Shown: positions 19,190 to 30,950, counted from the first letter of the stretch. The stretch: DNA of 36,174 nucleotides from Gracilariopsis chorda (GCA_003194525.1 NBIV01000478.1:1-36174); one strand, 5' to 3'. The notes: generated from the sequence alone by a model not told the origin. Program-made: numbers and translations.

Positions 19190-20735
19190 CCTCCACCGCG
19201 GCGCGCAGCGCTGCCCGCAGCCGGAGACCGCTTCTACTTGTCTCTCCATTCTATAGATTAACAAGCGTATGAGCAGCTACATTTTGATTGAACGGAGGCG
19301 TTGCGCCAATAAACATGCCTGCACGCCCTCTTCAGCGCATGCATAAACCTCTTTTGGTGCAACGCCTCCGTGCCATTCAAAACATTCACCAGCAGCAGCA
19401 GCAGCAGCAAAGCTCAGAGCTCATTGGATGCTGCTGCATGTTGACTGCCACTGCTGCTCAGTGGCTTGCTTTACAACACTGGTACCCATCCCACTGCACA
19501 GTGGTTGGCACTGAAATCATTTTGGCAATGCCGGCCAATTACATTCCACTGTACTCTCCATGCACAACTGCAGTGCCCGCCAATCACAATCGCATGGGCG
19601 CTCAATTATTACTCTATTCTATATTCACTCTCGGCGCCGCGGCCCTCATGGGTCTTGAGTTCGTTTTTGGGCCTTAGCGAGCATAAGCGGCCTGCAGATA
19701 CCCCAAAGTCACCCTTACTCAGCGGTGCGCAGCGCCGCGCGCGGCTGAAGGCGGCTTCTACTTATCTCAACACCCCCACTATTAATGATTTGCTCATGTA
19801 TGAGGGGGGTGTTGTTGAATGACGGGAGGCATTGGGCCACAAATTCGCTTTGCACGCCCCCGTTTGCGCATGCAAAACGCCCATTCGGGGCAACGCCTTC
19901 CTACCATTTAAAAACTTCAGCAGCAGCAGCAGAAGCAAAGCTCGCTGCTTGCTGGCTGGCACTCCCATAATGACTGCAGTGCCACCCAGTTACAGAAAGC
20001 AACGTGTCGCCCTATCTCATCATTGGCTAGCACTGCAGTCAATTTAACCACCTAAACACAAACCCTTACGGCTCCACATACTCTAGGCGCCGCGGCGCCC
20101 CGTTGTTCTACGAGCTTTATTGCGAGCGCAAGCAAGCAAAGTGCTCGGAGAGCCTCCGAACGCTACCAAATACACAAAACTACTAAAACAACGCGGCGCG
20201 CAGAGCCGCTCACGGCCCAAGGCCTTTTTTACTTGTTTCGATTATAAGTATTTGTACGCGTATAAGGGGGCTGTTGTTGATTGAATAGAGGCGTTATGCC
20301 ACAAAATCTTCTTGCGCGCCCCCATTTGCGCATCCAAAACGCCCATTTGGTGCAACGCCTCCCCACTATTAAAAAACTTCAGCAGCAGCAGCAAAGCTTG
20401 CTGCTTACTGGCTGGCACTCCTATAATGACTGCAGTGCCACCCAGTTACAGGAAGCAACGTTTCGCGCTTTTTCATCATTGGCTGGCACTGCAGTCAATT
20501 TAACCACCTAAACACAAAACTCTACGGTTCTACATACTCTAGGTGCCGCGGCGCCAAGTGGTTCCACGAGTGCTATTGCGAGCGCAAGCGAGCAAAGTTC
20601 TAGTAGAGTCTCCGAACGCTACTAAATACAAAAAGCTACAATAACAACGCGGCGCGCAGCGCCGCCCATGGTCGAAGGCTGTTTCCACTTGTACATGTGT
20701 AAATCATTATAGTACGGGGTGGTGTTGAGATGCCT
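19190..20735 (-). repeat. three satellite units following the Helitron
   Basis: Units of the same family as 8936-11661 but in CAG orientation, with tracts at 19390-19409, 19918-19932 and 20380-20394. The first unit closely matches the reverse complement of about 10260-10720, including ATTCTATAGATT and the CCTCTTCAGCGCATGC segment. The second and third carry the variant half (AGGCGCCGCGGCGCC, GCTCGGAGAGCCTCCGA) shared with 9180-9290. The array begins about 95 bp after the helicase stop codon and ends with the CACCCC/GGGGTG-containing motif near 20712-20733. Confidence 0.85.
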
Positions 20736-20737
20736 AT

Positions 20738-21025
20738 TCAACAGCTTACACAGTCAAAATTCACTTCCTCCAGCATGCATCTATATTCAGTCTTTACCTT
20801 CGTGGAAGGACCGTACAGTTTGTTCTTGATCCCTAGTGGCAATCGCCTCCAGTCGAGACCAGTCGTTCTGATCCAACTTGGATCAGAACCATGATGAGCT
20901 AAAGCTATATCTGTAACATAGAAAACAAAGATAACAATGGATGAATCTTGATGATGTTTTACTTGGAGATTCGGGAGCGTAACGTAGGCGCGTAATACAT
21001 TTGAGATGAGAAAGTCGAGCCGCAC
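20738..21025 (-). CDS. hypothetical open frame, weak
   Basis: A 95-codon minus-strand frame immediately beyond the satellite array. It has no recognised domain. It contains a 25-nt near-perfect palindrome (20865-20889, GTTCTGATCCAA and complement). A gene fragment is possible, but chance is as likely. Confidence 0.15.
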   Translation of the reverse strand: MRLDFLISNVLRAYVTLPNLQVKHHQDSSIVIFVFYVTDIALAHHGSDPSWIRTTGLDWRRLPLGIKNKLYGPSTKVKTEYRCMLEEVNFDCVSC

Positions 21026-21754
21026 GACTCAGATTTGGTTTCTTTTAGGATGCGCCGTGACTGCGGCCGGCTGCGATCGTGGCCGGCGGTCGGCTTATAG
21101 AAATGCATGCTCTTCACTCCGGGTTCTGTGAAGTGCAGTGTCGACTCGTGAGGCCAAACCCCAAGGCTCCATTCGTCCTTCGTTGAAACCGCACGCCTTT
21201 CACACTTCCATCTGTCTTGCTCCGCATTTTGTTTTTCGTTCGCCCGCCCTCCCGCCCACTTTTCTTATGCGGTCATCGCATTGACCTTTTTAATCACAAT
21301 CGTAGTTGTGATTAATCTTCTATCGGGCTAGGATGAAAAACACAACGCATTGCAGCAGCACCGCTCGGTGCCGCCAGATATCTTCGCACAACGCGTGATA
21401 TCATCGTTTCTAGCGAAAGAAATGCCTGCATCGCAAAGCAGGCTTTCCAAAATATTGCAACATCTGGTTCTGGTTCGCGCACAAGCGTAATAATATAAGT
21501 TTAATACAAGCTCCGATAAAGTCCTGATCATCGGCAATGACTAAGATGAGGACATTTCTATAGACGTCTTCACAACCGTTCCTCAAATGTGGATTTGAAA
21601 GGGACGGTTGTGATTCAAACGGGAACGGTTGTGCAATTATATTGCAATATCTAGTTGTGCAAGTCCCTGTTGCTCACCGTTCCATTAGCTACCCAAACTA
21701 TGTAGTGCTTTGTCAAAGTATATATTAATGTTCGCCGTTAAGCTCATGGCAGGC
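21026..21754. other. non-coding interval with inverted motifs
   Basis: Two short palindromes are seen. One is TTAATCACAA/TTGTGATTAA at 21290-21299 and 21306-21315. The other is CACAACCGTTCC/GGAACGGTTGTG at 21571-21582 and 21622-21633, with a third partial copy at 21601-21612. No supported gene was found. Confidence 0.5.
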
Positions 21755-22030
21755 GATAGACTTTTAATATTTGGGAAAGGAAGATGTGGAGGTGAACAAA
21801 CCGTCACCAAGTCCTCAGTAGAGCTGAGATCCTACGGATGATCCAGAAGATACATACTGTTTCCAGGAGTGATGGGCGGGTAGCTTGAAGTGCTAGAATA
21901 TCATACATCGAACACGATTGATACCAAAGTTGATCAGCAGAAGAACGAAAGATCGCCTTTGCGAATGTGGCGCCGGCCGAGTGCCCTGTAGCCCTTCACA
22001 GCCAAACATGGCTCAAATAAATCCACATCT
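21755..22030 (+). repeat. diverged dispersed repeat, copy A
   Basis: This aligns by eye to 29160-29435 in the same orientation over about 270 bp with many substitutions and gaps. Shared pieces include ACAAACCxTCACCAAG, GATGAxCCAxAAGAT, GGGAGTGxTGG-like and GAAAGATCGCC. The nature of the repeat is unknown: an old transposon remnant or a duplicated gene fragment. Confidence 0.6.
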
Positions 22031-22561
22031 GGGATGCCCTGGAGAATTTATTCTCTTAACCAGATATCGAACTGCTGATTGCAAGTTTGATCCAGCCTGC
22101 ATAGATCATGTATGGTGGCCCGTGACGGCTTTTGCGCCGTCCAGGCATGATTACTACAATGTTCGACTGACTAGTGTAACAACAAGCAGGAAGAGCCCAA
22201 TGTCTGTATCTTCCAGAGCAATGCCATCGAGAGGATGTGGGTCATTGTTCCTGCATGAGTACAGAAACGACGAACTGCTTTTAGTGACATAACTCAAGTT
22301 GTTTGAGATCTAGGTGCCCTTTGTAACTTCCTTCGCAAACACTGCTTTCTATTTTGCGGGAGTAAGCTTTATACATAGGTCTGGGGCGTATTTGTGCCTG
22401 ACTACTTTGCGACATAAAGTAGTCATTAGTCAACGCATTTCCAATGCTGATAGTCAAACGCCTTTAACTATGTAATAAAAGAGATAGAATGACAATTACT
22501 GTTTTTGTCAAATTAGTTAACCTTGCTTCCCTATGTGGCGAAATAGTCAGTCATAAACACG
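22031..22561. other. no supported gene
   Basis: AT-rich sequence with short frames only; nothing recognised. Confidence 0.4.
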
Positions 22562-23282
22562 TCATTGGGGAATATGGAATGTCACCTCCGCATTTTTTCT
22601 GTTCATATGAAGTCTTCTTTTAGACTTTCCCAACTTCGATGGACATTTGGGTTGTACATTCCGTTCTCTAACTGTATATTCTGGGCGCAAACTGATCCTC
22701 TTTTTCGAGATACGCCCTTTTCCCTGCCCAAAGCGAGAGAGGCGAAATTGACTCTCAACTCGGTCTCCGCAGGAGACCCACAACGAACCATCCATTGGAA
22801 ATAGATTTCCAAGGAACCGCAGAAGTGAATAGACTAGAGCCAATTGTGATGCGATCAGGGCCAAGATGCTCTTCATACTCAACCCTGGCGTGGCGCGACT
22901 AGTTCTAGTTGTTTCGAACCATTTGCTCTTTGCGCTCCAATTGATCAAGAAATCTCTTTCTGGTAGGGGCTTGCGATTTGTTGGCTTTCGCAGAATCCCA
23001 CCAAACCCAGCCAGGGAACAGTACATCTCTTGTGGATTAGTCTGATTGCCATGACTTGTGCTCATTTGTAAGGTGACTTAGGTGAGTAACTCTTCACCGC
23101 CACACTTCCCAAGAAGCACAGATCTTTCGTAAGAAAGTGTGAACTAGGCGAGCAATAATAACAAAAACCAATGGCACAAGCAACACATTAATCATCATGC
23201 AAATCGCTACTACTACTACATGCTGGCTGCAAGAAAACGCAAACTTCTTGCCAACTTGGTACATGAGGGTACTGGCTAGCAT
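22562..23282 (-). CDS. hypothetical protein(s) with membrane segment, weak
   Basis: There are two minus-strand open frames, 23282-23094 and 23065-22562, in different frames. The first encodes a strongly hydrophobic stretch (VVVVAICMMINVLLVPLVFV) ending in a basic RKICASWEVWR. The second, of 167 codons, has a moderately hydrophobic segment (ILALIASQLALVYSLL) and a basic tail. They could be two pieces of one membrane-protein gene separated by an indel or a short intron, or unrelated chance frames. No family was recognised. Confidence 0.25.
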
Positions 23283-25275
23283 GGAGTTGAAAACTTAGTT
23301 GATCACTATGTCCAGATGCTTACAAACCGCTCGAGGACCACGCAGGGGACTTCCTCATCTATAAGAGAACGCAAAGGACTTCAGTACTGACCTAGAATGT
23401 CATAATATGCTGCAAGAGGGTTCACAAATAACACAAAGAAGTTTTGCAATACTCTACTCTCCTCCTTTGTTGGCTTTAAAGGTGGTAGAAGCTAGAATAT
23501 GCCATTATATTATATATAACGAAGCAAAAATCTCTATACTTAACAAAGATTGATCGTTTTCTCTGTATCTTAAACAAAGAGATAATGATGCAAATTACTA
23601 CGCGACAAATGGTGTAAAAGTTTCCCCTTAAAGTAATCCATAATATAGAAGACAAAATACCATTTCTCTTTTTTAAACGTACTTTTTATTTTTCTTTGAG
23701 GTTTGACTCTTTTTGCTTTTTTCTCTGATTTTTCCGTATACAGTCATTTTTTGCTTCTAGAGTTTTAGTACTCTGCTCTAGTCTAACCAGATTTCCTCGT
23801 AAACTTTTAATTTCTTGGTAGAATATTAGTATTTTCAGTTGTATCCTTATTCTTTGCTTTCTTAGCTTGCCGTTCCTGATTCGTACCCTCTTACATTTAC
23901 AAGGAGATGTTGTTCGTTGACGTTGATGATCGTTGAAGTTGTATTGTAAAGTTACAGCGCTGTTTTGTACTGCAAATTATTCTTATGTTTTACATTTTAG
24001 ACACAATTTGTTTATGTGAGTGGTTATTTGAACTATAAATTGCAACACAGCTTTTTCATCATTTACATCATTTGGCTCCGTTACAACTTCAGATCACTTG
24101 ATTTGAAAGGAAGTAACTCTACGAATCTGTAGTTTTGGAGTTTGGGATTTCCAGGAACACAGAATATGATTTACTTCCGCACTGCAAAAGGCAGGTGCTA
24201 GATCGCACGGGCGGATGATGACTTGGCATCCTCCAGCACAGGATACGAGGTTCTAGCTCTCGGTCTGCGACGGCGGCGATCGTTCTCCCTCGACAACCAT
24301 TGCCGCCGGCACGTCTTCTTGGCGTTCTGCGTTCTTGCGATACGGTTTTCTTTTGCACGCTTTGCTTTTGCGCGATCCGCTTTGCTTCCACGTTGATGCT
24401 GCTAACTTCCTAAGCTTTTTGTGTTCCTAGTGCCTTTTTCTTCCACATAATTGGGCTGGTTAATGGTTCATTCTACTTGATCCTATCGGGATCGTCCGCA
24501 AAGTGATCCCGTTGAGATCGTCTGCAAAGTGATACTATACTTTTTCCCCAGGCCACGCTTTTTCTCCGATGAGGTTTCTGTGAAGGTGTCTGGAGGTTTT
24601 TAATGGTGCCTATCGCTCATGCGATGAGGACAATATGTCCACCTTGTGAAGGCTGCATGCACTTGTTCATACAGCAAGAGCTGACTTCGCGAAAAGAGCT
24701 CCGTTTCTTGGGGTGAGAGCAGTGAGGCATTCTGGAATTTACTGAACGCCACAGGCTGTTGCTTTTCGGTGCAGCAGAGGACATGGCTTTTGCCGCTCTG
24801 TGCCTCCTACACTACCCAAGAAATAAAGATCTAGCATTGAGCTATAAGGAAGAAGGACAATAATGAGTATTCTCGGAGATAATCAGGATATTTTTGTGTA
24901 TTTCTGTTCTGGCACACCAACGAAGGACCAAATGATGTTGCTATAGCGCCCGAAATGCAGAGACTACCCGTAGAGGTCTACATTGGTGTAGGGGTATTAA
25001 GAATAAAGGGTTAGCTTTCTAACCCGGTATTGAGGATAAAGGGTTGGCTTTATACCTCAGGCGTCTCTAGTTCAAGGAAACGAATATGTGACATGTTGAG
25101 CTGCGAAGCCCGTGCTTTCTAGTATATAATGCACTTTAGGTTCCGTGCAAACACGTCCACTTTTGATCTTTGTGAATCTATGAAGGCTGGAAGACTAAAT
25201 GTTTACCTCGCTTGGAAGGTCCGTCAAGAGAAACAAGAGCATTGACTTCCCGCAGGTTCTCTTTGATTATCTCAG
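23283..25275. other. AT-rich non-coding region with two short tandem duplications
   Basis: No convincing gene. A 26-bp duplication with GATCGTCCGCAAAGTGAT occurs around 24489-24540. A duplication of about 32 bp with ATAAAGGGTTAGCTTT lies around 24994-25055. A 90-codon minus-strand frame at 24391-24119 is arginine/serine rich and unrecognised. The region includes the 3' flank of the minus-strand cysteine-rich gene that ends at 25276. Confidence 0.5.
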
Positions 25276-26660
25276 TCATTCTGTTTCAACATACTCAATA
25301 CAAGCCGTACGGTTCTCGTTGGACCTCAAGAATCCTCTTGAAGCACGGAATGGGCATGTTGTACAACCCTGCAGCCCAGTTACGTTCTTAAACGAATCAC
25401 TGAAACAGGGCCTGCACCGCCCTTCTTGATGAAAGTAGAAACGACCCACTGAACAACTGGAGACACATTCTTTAACCGTATCATCGTAGGCCTCACCAAA
25501 TGGACAATAGAAACACTCACTTGAACCCGGTCTTGCGAAACTTCCTTCTTGACATCTCGTGCAAAGTTCATCCGTACCGAGGTCACCACCAGGGCCGAAG
25601 TGGTTCGCAGGGCACGGCTTGCATTCCAATGTACTGCGGTCGTACCATGTCCCTGGTCCGCAGGTAACGCATGTTCCATTTCGCGTGAGAACCTTTCCTT
25701 GGGGACACAGTCGACACTCAGATGCCCCTTCAAGAGCAAACTCCGCGTCTGGACATCTGTGACATGAACCCAGCAGATTCTGGCAGTTTGTGAAAGAGTT
25801 CGGTCCGCACTGATCGCAAGTCTGCGTTGTGCCGTTGTAATGCGTCCCTGGACTGCATCTTCCGCAAGTCCCATCGCTTAGAGGGGCAGTACCGTCCGCA
25901 CATATTCCAAGAGAACAGGTTCCATCCGGTAGAGGTAACACATCTCCTGGGCATAAAGGTCCGCATCTTGAAGCCCCTTCCGGTGATTTTAGCCCTTCTG
26001 GGCAGCTTAAACATTCAGATTGTCCGGCTTCTGGTTTGTATTGCCCTTGCATGCATTTTATACATTCACCGGAGAAGTATTTTTCGTATGTGTACCAGGA
26101 GGACACTTTCCACACCGAGTTTCACGATTTAGCGGAACCGTACCATTCTGACATGCAATACATGATGTGGCACCTTGACTTGAGAATTGGCCCTCTGGAC
26201 ATACTTTGCAAGAAACCTGGCCTTCAAGTGGTTGATAGTATCCAGGAGGACATGGTATGCATCCGGAAGGAAAATGGCCACGATAGTCTCCAATTTGGTG
26301 CCTTGTACCGGGCCGGCAAGGCTGGCATTGGTTAAGTGTTCGGTTAAATCTAGTACCTCGAATGCAACTACACACATTGCTCACGACGAATTCGTTTTCT
26401 CCACAGGGTGTGCAGGCAATAGAGCCTTCAGAAGGTGCGATTTGCCCCTCTGGACAAGGTATGCAGCTGGATTGATCAGAAAGTGGTTGATATGTAGCCG
26501 GGGGGCATGACAGACAAGTAGAGTTCAATTTGAAGGTTCCAGGTTGACATGTAGTTGACTTCGCCGAATTCACGAAGGAAGGATAAGGAATAACGAAAGA
26601 ATCTTTGTCGTTAACATGGTAGCAAGTCAGAAGAGAATAGTTTGAAAATGGGCGTCCCAA
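25276..26660 (-). CDS. cysteine-rich ephrin-receptor-like (GCC2/GCC3) repeat protein
   Basis: The gene encodes a probable secreted or surface protein built of many cysteine modules of the form C..CPPGT....., C..CP.G......G...C, as in ephrin-receptor-like/GCC2_GCC3 domains. These fold as disulfide-bonded rods in extracellular proteins; the specific ligand or role is unknown. The first frame runs from 26660 to about 26070 and the second from 26115 to 25276, offset by one base. The module pattern continues straight across the join (CGKCPPGT then GECIKCMQGQY), so one protein of about 460 residues is intended. The join falls in a CC run where one more C would restore the frame. The start is uncertain: no clear signal peptide follows the ATG at 26660, and an upstream exon is possible. 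It pairs divergently with the gene at 27669. Confidence 0.75.
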
Positions 26661-27668
26661 GTCGAGAAACTTAGCGAAAGCTGGTCAAGACTTGAGTGCA
26701 CACACACACACACATCAATATCCGCTTCAGTCTTGATACAGAGCATCAGACGCGCGGAAGTGATCAGAAAATGACGGGCTGCACCCAAAGACATGGAAGC
26801 TCTTTTCTCAAGTTCATTACCGGTTAACAACAATGGCAACCACCTGTACCAATAAGATGAAGAATGTCCCCACTGACGAGATGTAAAAGAACAGACAGAC
26901 TCCGCTGCACCATGACGATGCGATTTACGAAGACCTTCGTTAACTTCACTACCCATATCTGCGACGTTTTGTTGTAAGAGGAAACACTTAGAGATTGCAA
27001 TTGTAGATTTGTAACTCGAACTACTGTATTGAAAGACGAGGAATACGAACCTTAGGCATCGTTTGGAAACACAACGCGGCACACATGTAAGGGTACGTAT
27101 TATTCCGACCGAGCAGGAAACCTTCATTCAGGACTGCGGTATGGAGGTGCAATAATCTCCAACCATTGTCCGAAATCTGCACCTCCTAGCTAGAAACCCC
27201 GAGTACACTGTATCCCGCAGCGTACAGCTTACCTCTTTGTGATGTGATATTATCGTTAGAGCATAACAGAGCCGCACGCCACAAATGAACTGCATCGGTA
27301 CAAAGACGTGCCATGCTTGGATTTCTGCATGTGCACTCCCTCCAATCTCTTTCTCAAACAAAACGTTGGGCATGCAACGCATTGACGGGCTGCTGTGCCT
27401 TCGTTAATAGGACAACCATGAAAACCATGACTCCCATCTGGAGATGACGAAGCCTGTCCCATTACCTTCAATACATGGAACGTGCTGTACCATCCACGCG
27501 AACGGAGCGAGCCTGTTTCTTCTATTTTCCGGCTCCACCTTGCATGTTCACCTCGCAAAGGGCAAGCACAAAAGCCGTTTCGTCACTCACGCCCACGCCT
27601 TTCGATATCATTGATTTGCTTCACGGAACGTCGGAGATCTTGTGGGAACATCGCAAAACCCAACTCCA
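26661..27668. other. divergent intergenic region between paralogous genes
   Basis: About 1 kb separates the two head-to-head cysteine-rich genes and should hold both promoters and possibly a 5' exon of the left gene. A short CA microsatellite lies at about 26698-26714. Minus-strand frames at 27127-26627 and 27558-27256 have no recognisable domains and no strong support. Confidence 0.5.
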
Positions 27669-28569
27669 ATGAACTGGCAAAACCGTACTCTGCTCTGCGC
27701 GTTGCTCTATGTCGCGAGTTCATCAGCACAGCCATGCCCGCCAGGAAGCTTCTTCAATAGTTCCGGAGCATGTACTCCGTGTCCGTTAGGATTCTTCCAA
27801 TCGCAGCCGAACCAGCCTGGTTGTCTACCATGTCCGGAAACTTCGTTCACCGAGGCGGTTGGCGCCACATCGTGCGCACCGTGCGGCACAAACCAGACCG
27901 CTACTCCAACAAGAGACGGATGTGAGTGCAAACCCGGATATATTTACGTGCGGGAACCCCAAACTTAACATGTGAACCATGTCCGCCTGGTACATACTTT
28001 ATTTTCTCAAGAGGCCCGTTTCCGTACAGAGCCTGCGCTGCTTGCCGCGCCAACTACTTCACATCTGAACCCGCCCAACTATCATGTCAACCTTGTCCAC
28101 AAGGTCAACTTGCACCGCAAAATTCGAGTACATGTCTTTCATGTCAGCCCGGTGAAGAAGTGATAAACGGACAGTGCGATAGATGCCCAGCAGGGCCACT
28201 TACGATTCAAATCAAGGAAACTGCAAACCGTGTCAAGAAGGGTTCTTTAAGCCTGTGAAGGGTAATTATCCTTGTATACACTGTCCTCATTCGACGACCT
28301 CAGGACCTGCAGCAACTGAATGTTTCCGGCCGTGTGCAGAGGGCACGATACAGATGGCGGATGGTACTTGTGGAACGTGTCCTCCCGGTTCATTCTTCGC
28401 TCCTTGGGATCGCAACTGTCGAGAATGCTATGAAGATGAATATATGCCGTTTGAGAACACGAGAACAAGGTGCTATCGATGTGGAGGAGACAGTAAAGCA
28501 GCGAGAGGCGCGACTGAATGTACCTGTAAAACCGCTCTCGAGAACAACGACTGCAAAGTTTGCGCATGA
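27669..28569 (+). CDS. secreted cysteine-rich (GCC2/GCC3) repeat protein
   Basis: This is a paralogue of the divergent neighbour. ATG 27669 gives a good signal peptide (MNWQNRTLLCALLYVASSSA, cleavage likely before QPCPPGS), which decides the start. About six cysteine modules follow (CPPGSFF..., CPLGFFQ..., CEPCPPGTY..., CQPCPQGQL..., CKPCQEGFF..., CGTCPPGSFF...). The gene ends in CKVCA and a TGA at 28567-28569, with no membrane anchor visible. The frame changes near 27950 and near 28195. The modules read through both points, and each shift would be cancelled by one extra base in a CCCC or GGG run. Sequence error is therefore as likely as pseudogenisation. The intended protein is about 300 residues, probably extracellular. 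Confidence 0.8.
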
Positions 28570-29159
28570 TTTTAAGAAAGGAAAAACCGCATATCTCTAA
28601 AGGAGACGCCTTTGGTACCTGTTGAGGTGATGAGGGTCACTGTTTCAGCACAAACACAGAAGCGCAGAACTGATGGAGAAGCCAGTTGTATCTTCCTTGG
28701 TAACCGTTCCTCTCGTTTTCAAGATATTTGAGTACAAAGGGTATTCTAACTGTGTTGATTCAACGCAATGTGTTTGGATTAGAACATCAGCATACTCTAT
28801 TCTGCCTCAACACTCCTCTGCTAAGTGATGCTGTAATTCACCGTAAACAAGACTTGAGAACTTAGTAATGCACGCTCCACGAGAATCCGCGGGGTCATCG
28901 CTGCAGTACGACTCCTGTAGACAACAAGTGAGAGACTGATTGTTCACACCATATACGTGGGCAACTAAAGTTTACAAGCAATCTCCTGCTGGTTCGTGCT
29001 TTTGACATGCTGGCAATACTACTGATCACCAAACGTATCTCATACAACATCTTCTTGAAATGTCGTCACGCAGGATTCAAACTCAGAGAGTGCCAACGTC
29101 CCCTATATTTTTGAAATTCAAACGTTCAACATTCATAATTGTTCGCTCTTAGGTTGTTG
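28570..29159. other. non-coding interval
   Basis: 3' flank of the cysteine-rich gene; no supported feature. Confidence 0.4.
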
Positions 29160-29435
29160 TCAAGCGACAGATCCTTATGTTTGGAAAAGGGATGGTGGAT
29201 GCTAACAAACCATCACCAAGAGCTCCGCAGTGTTCCTGCCGGATGACCCAAAAGATGCTTACTGTTCCCGGGAGTGGTGGATGGGAAGCTCGAAGTGCTA
29301 AAAAAGATATATTACATCCAACATTATTAATGCCGTCGTTGCTCAACAGAACATGTAAGAAAGATCGCCGCTGCCCATCTGGCGTGGGTCGGATATTCTG
29401 TAGCCTTTCATGACCTAAATTAGCTCAAATAGTTC
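29160..29435 (+). repeat. diverged dispersed repeat, copy B
   Basis: This is the same-orientation counterpart of 21755-22030. The two copies bracket the hypothetical frames and the cysteine-rich gene pair at a distance of about 7.4 kb. The reverse strand of this copy is open over 65 codons, but without recognised similarity. Confidence 0.6.
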
Positions 29436-30074
29436 ACTTCTACGGTGCCTCAGAAGACTCAATACTTCGATCCTCATGGCTTTATTCGATTTGTAGAGCT
29501 AAGTTGTTCGTCACCATTGAACAGTTTCTATAATCAGTTTTCAAATGTTTGTTGTCTTAGATTATTTTCTAGTCCGTGCATCATTGAACACGTATAGGAC
29601 AATAAGTACATCTACTCGCTACTTCAGTGTTTGTGAACCGTCAAACAACATCTGTGGCTGTTCATATCCAAATGTTGCCACTGCAATTTGTTTCAAGGAA
29701 GTATGAACGTTTGTGAACACAAAACAATTTGCGTATAGCACAGTCAATAAACACTTTGCAAAATTTGCTTACTCGTAAACACCGTGTACCAAAGAATTAT
29801 TGACGTGAACTCAACATAAATGTAGCAGAGAGTATCTACTAATATCACTCCAGTGTTCCAAACCAAAAATTGCCAAAAGCAGAAAGAAGCAATGGCAACC
29901 TATATAATTCGTTTCTTGCTGTTTTCAAAATGCCATTTGTAAATTCTCCATATCACCTCACGCATTTTTGATCAGTCTACAATATCAAATTTGTTCAAGA
30001 TCTCGCAGCGCAACCGGCATATATTTCTCGACGTGTGCCTCAAGCCTAAAGTACACCATTTCAGTTCCAGTTTT
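29436..30074. other. AT-rich interval, nothing recognised
   Basis: There are no open frames or repeats worth reporting here. Confidence 0.4.
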
Positions 30075-30370
30075 CTATTGAAAACAATAGAAGTTAATCG
30101 TGGATTCCAGTGAGAACTGCAAATGAAACAGCGTTCTGGAATAAACCTTTTGCGCGCTGAGGCGACGTAACACCTTCAAAGCGCTTTCAAACCGAAGGCG
30201 TTCAAGATGTTCGGTAGTGTAGTGACCTCCATGGGTTGATTGTAGCCACTTAGAAGGTAAAAGCTTCATATCTACTATAGAAGGTAGCCAACGAACAACC
30301 ATTTCCAAATACTCACCGCCAGCGTCAACTAATAGCTTAATACCATCTTTAGTCACGCAGAAATGCTACC
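30075..30370 (-). CDS. possible exon of unknown gene
   Basis: The open minus-strand frame reads like a real protein rather than noise (CVTKDGIKLLVDAGGEYLEM, RWLPSIVDMKLLPSKW). It is preceded directly by a TAG that could be a splice acceptor (near 30366), and it has no proper ATG start. It ends in a TAG at 30075. A GTGAGT inside it could also act as a donor. No family was recognised. It could be a conserved gene fragment or a terminal exon whose upstream part is not visible. Confidence 0.3.
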
Positions 30371-30950
30371 ATTTGTAACATCAATGTTAATATGAATTAA
30401 TTCCTTACGAGTATTATAGGCTAATTATGATAGAAGATGTCGTTATAGACCACAACGCAGTACCTGGTTTATACACAAGTGAATAAGGCAAAAGCTTAAG
30501 GATGTTGAAGAGAGAATAGACTGGGCCGACTTGCAGCTTGGTCTGACTTTTTGACCCATTTGGGAACTTGAGAGATCTCTTATACACATTTCTTTACTGG
30601 CGTAAACTATCGATTCTTGCTTTTGTTTACTACATTGTAACAGACTTGTCTAGTAGTAGCAGTGCAAATACTTATTAAAAGGCTACAGAACACAAATTTA
30701 TTTACAGTTTTTTATCAGACAATAGTGACCGTACGCCTGAGGAAATGAATTTCCCAACTGCAACATTTCGGTACAAGAATTTACACTGCAAGCCCTTTTA
30801 CGGAATCCTGCTTTGCACTCGTGACAAACCAGGCTGAAATGTGCCCAGTTAGTCACGAGTCTGTGAGAAAGCAAGAGAAGCGTGAGTAATTGATTTTGGC
30901 GGGAGGTAGGAGAAAGCAAACACAGGTCCCCCTGCGCTCTTCCTTATACC
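30371..30950. other. no supported gene; left flank of Harbinger-type element
   Basis: The left terminus of the following element should lie in or near this interval, but no terminal inverted repeat was identified by eye. A 73-codon minus-strand frame at 30919-30698 with CHECKAGFRKRAC is too weak to call. Confidence 0.4.

Noticed and set aside
26627..27127. 166-codon minus-strand frame upstream of the left cysteine-rich gene
   Set aside because: It has no cysteine-module pattern or other motif and spans a CA microsatellite; it is probably promoter sequence open by chance.
29060..29100. tRNA-like GGATTCAAACTC box
   Set aside because: No matching A box or cloverleaf could be built around it.
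30698..30919. 73-codon minus-strand frame with CHECKAGFRKRAC
   Set aside because: It has too few ordered cysteines for a recognised zinc finger and no supporting context.
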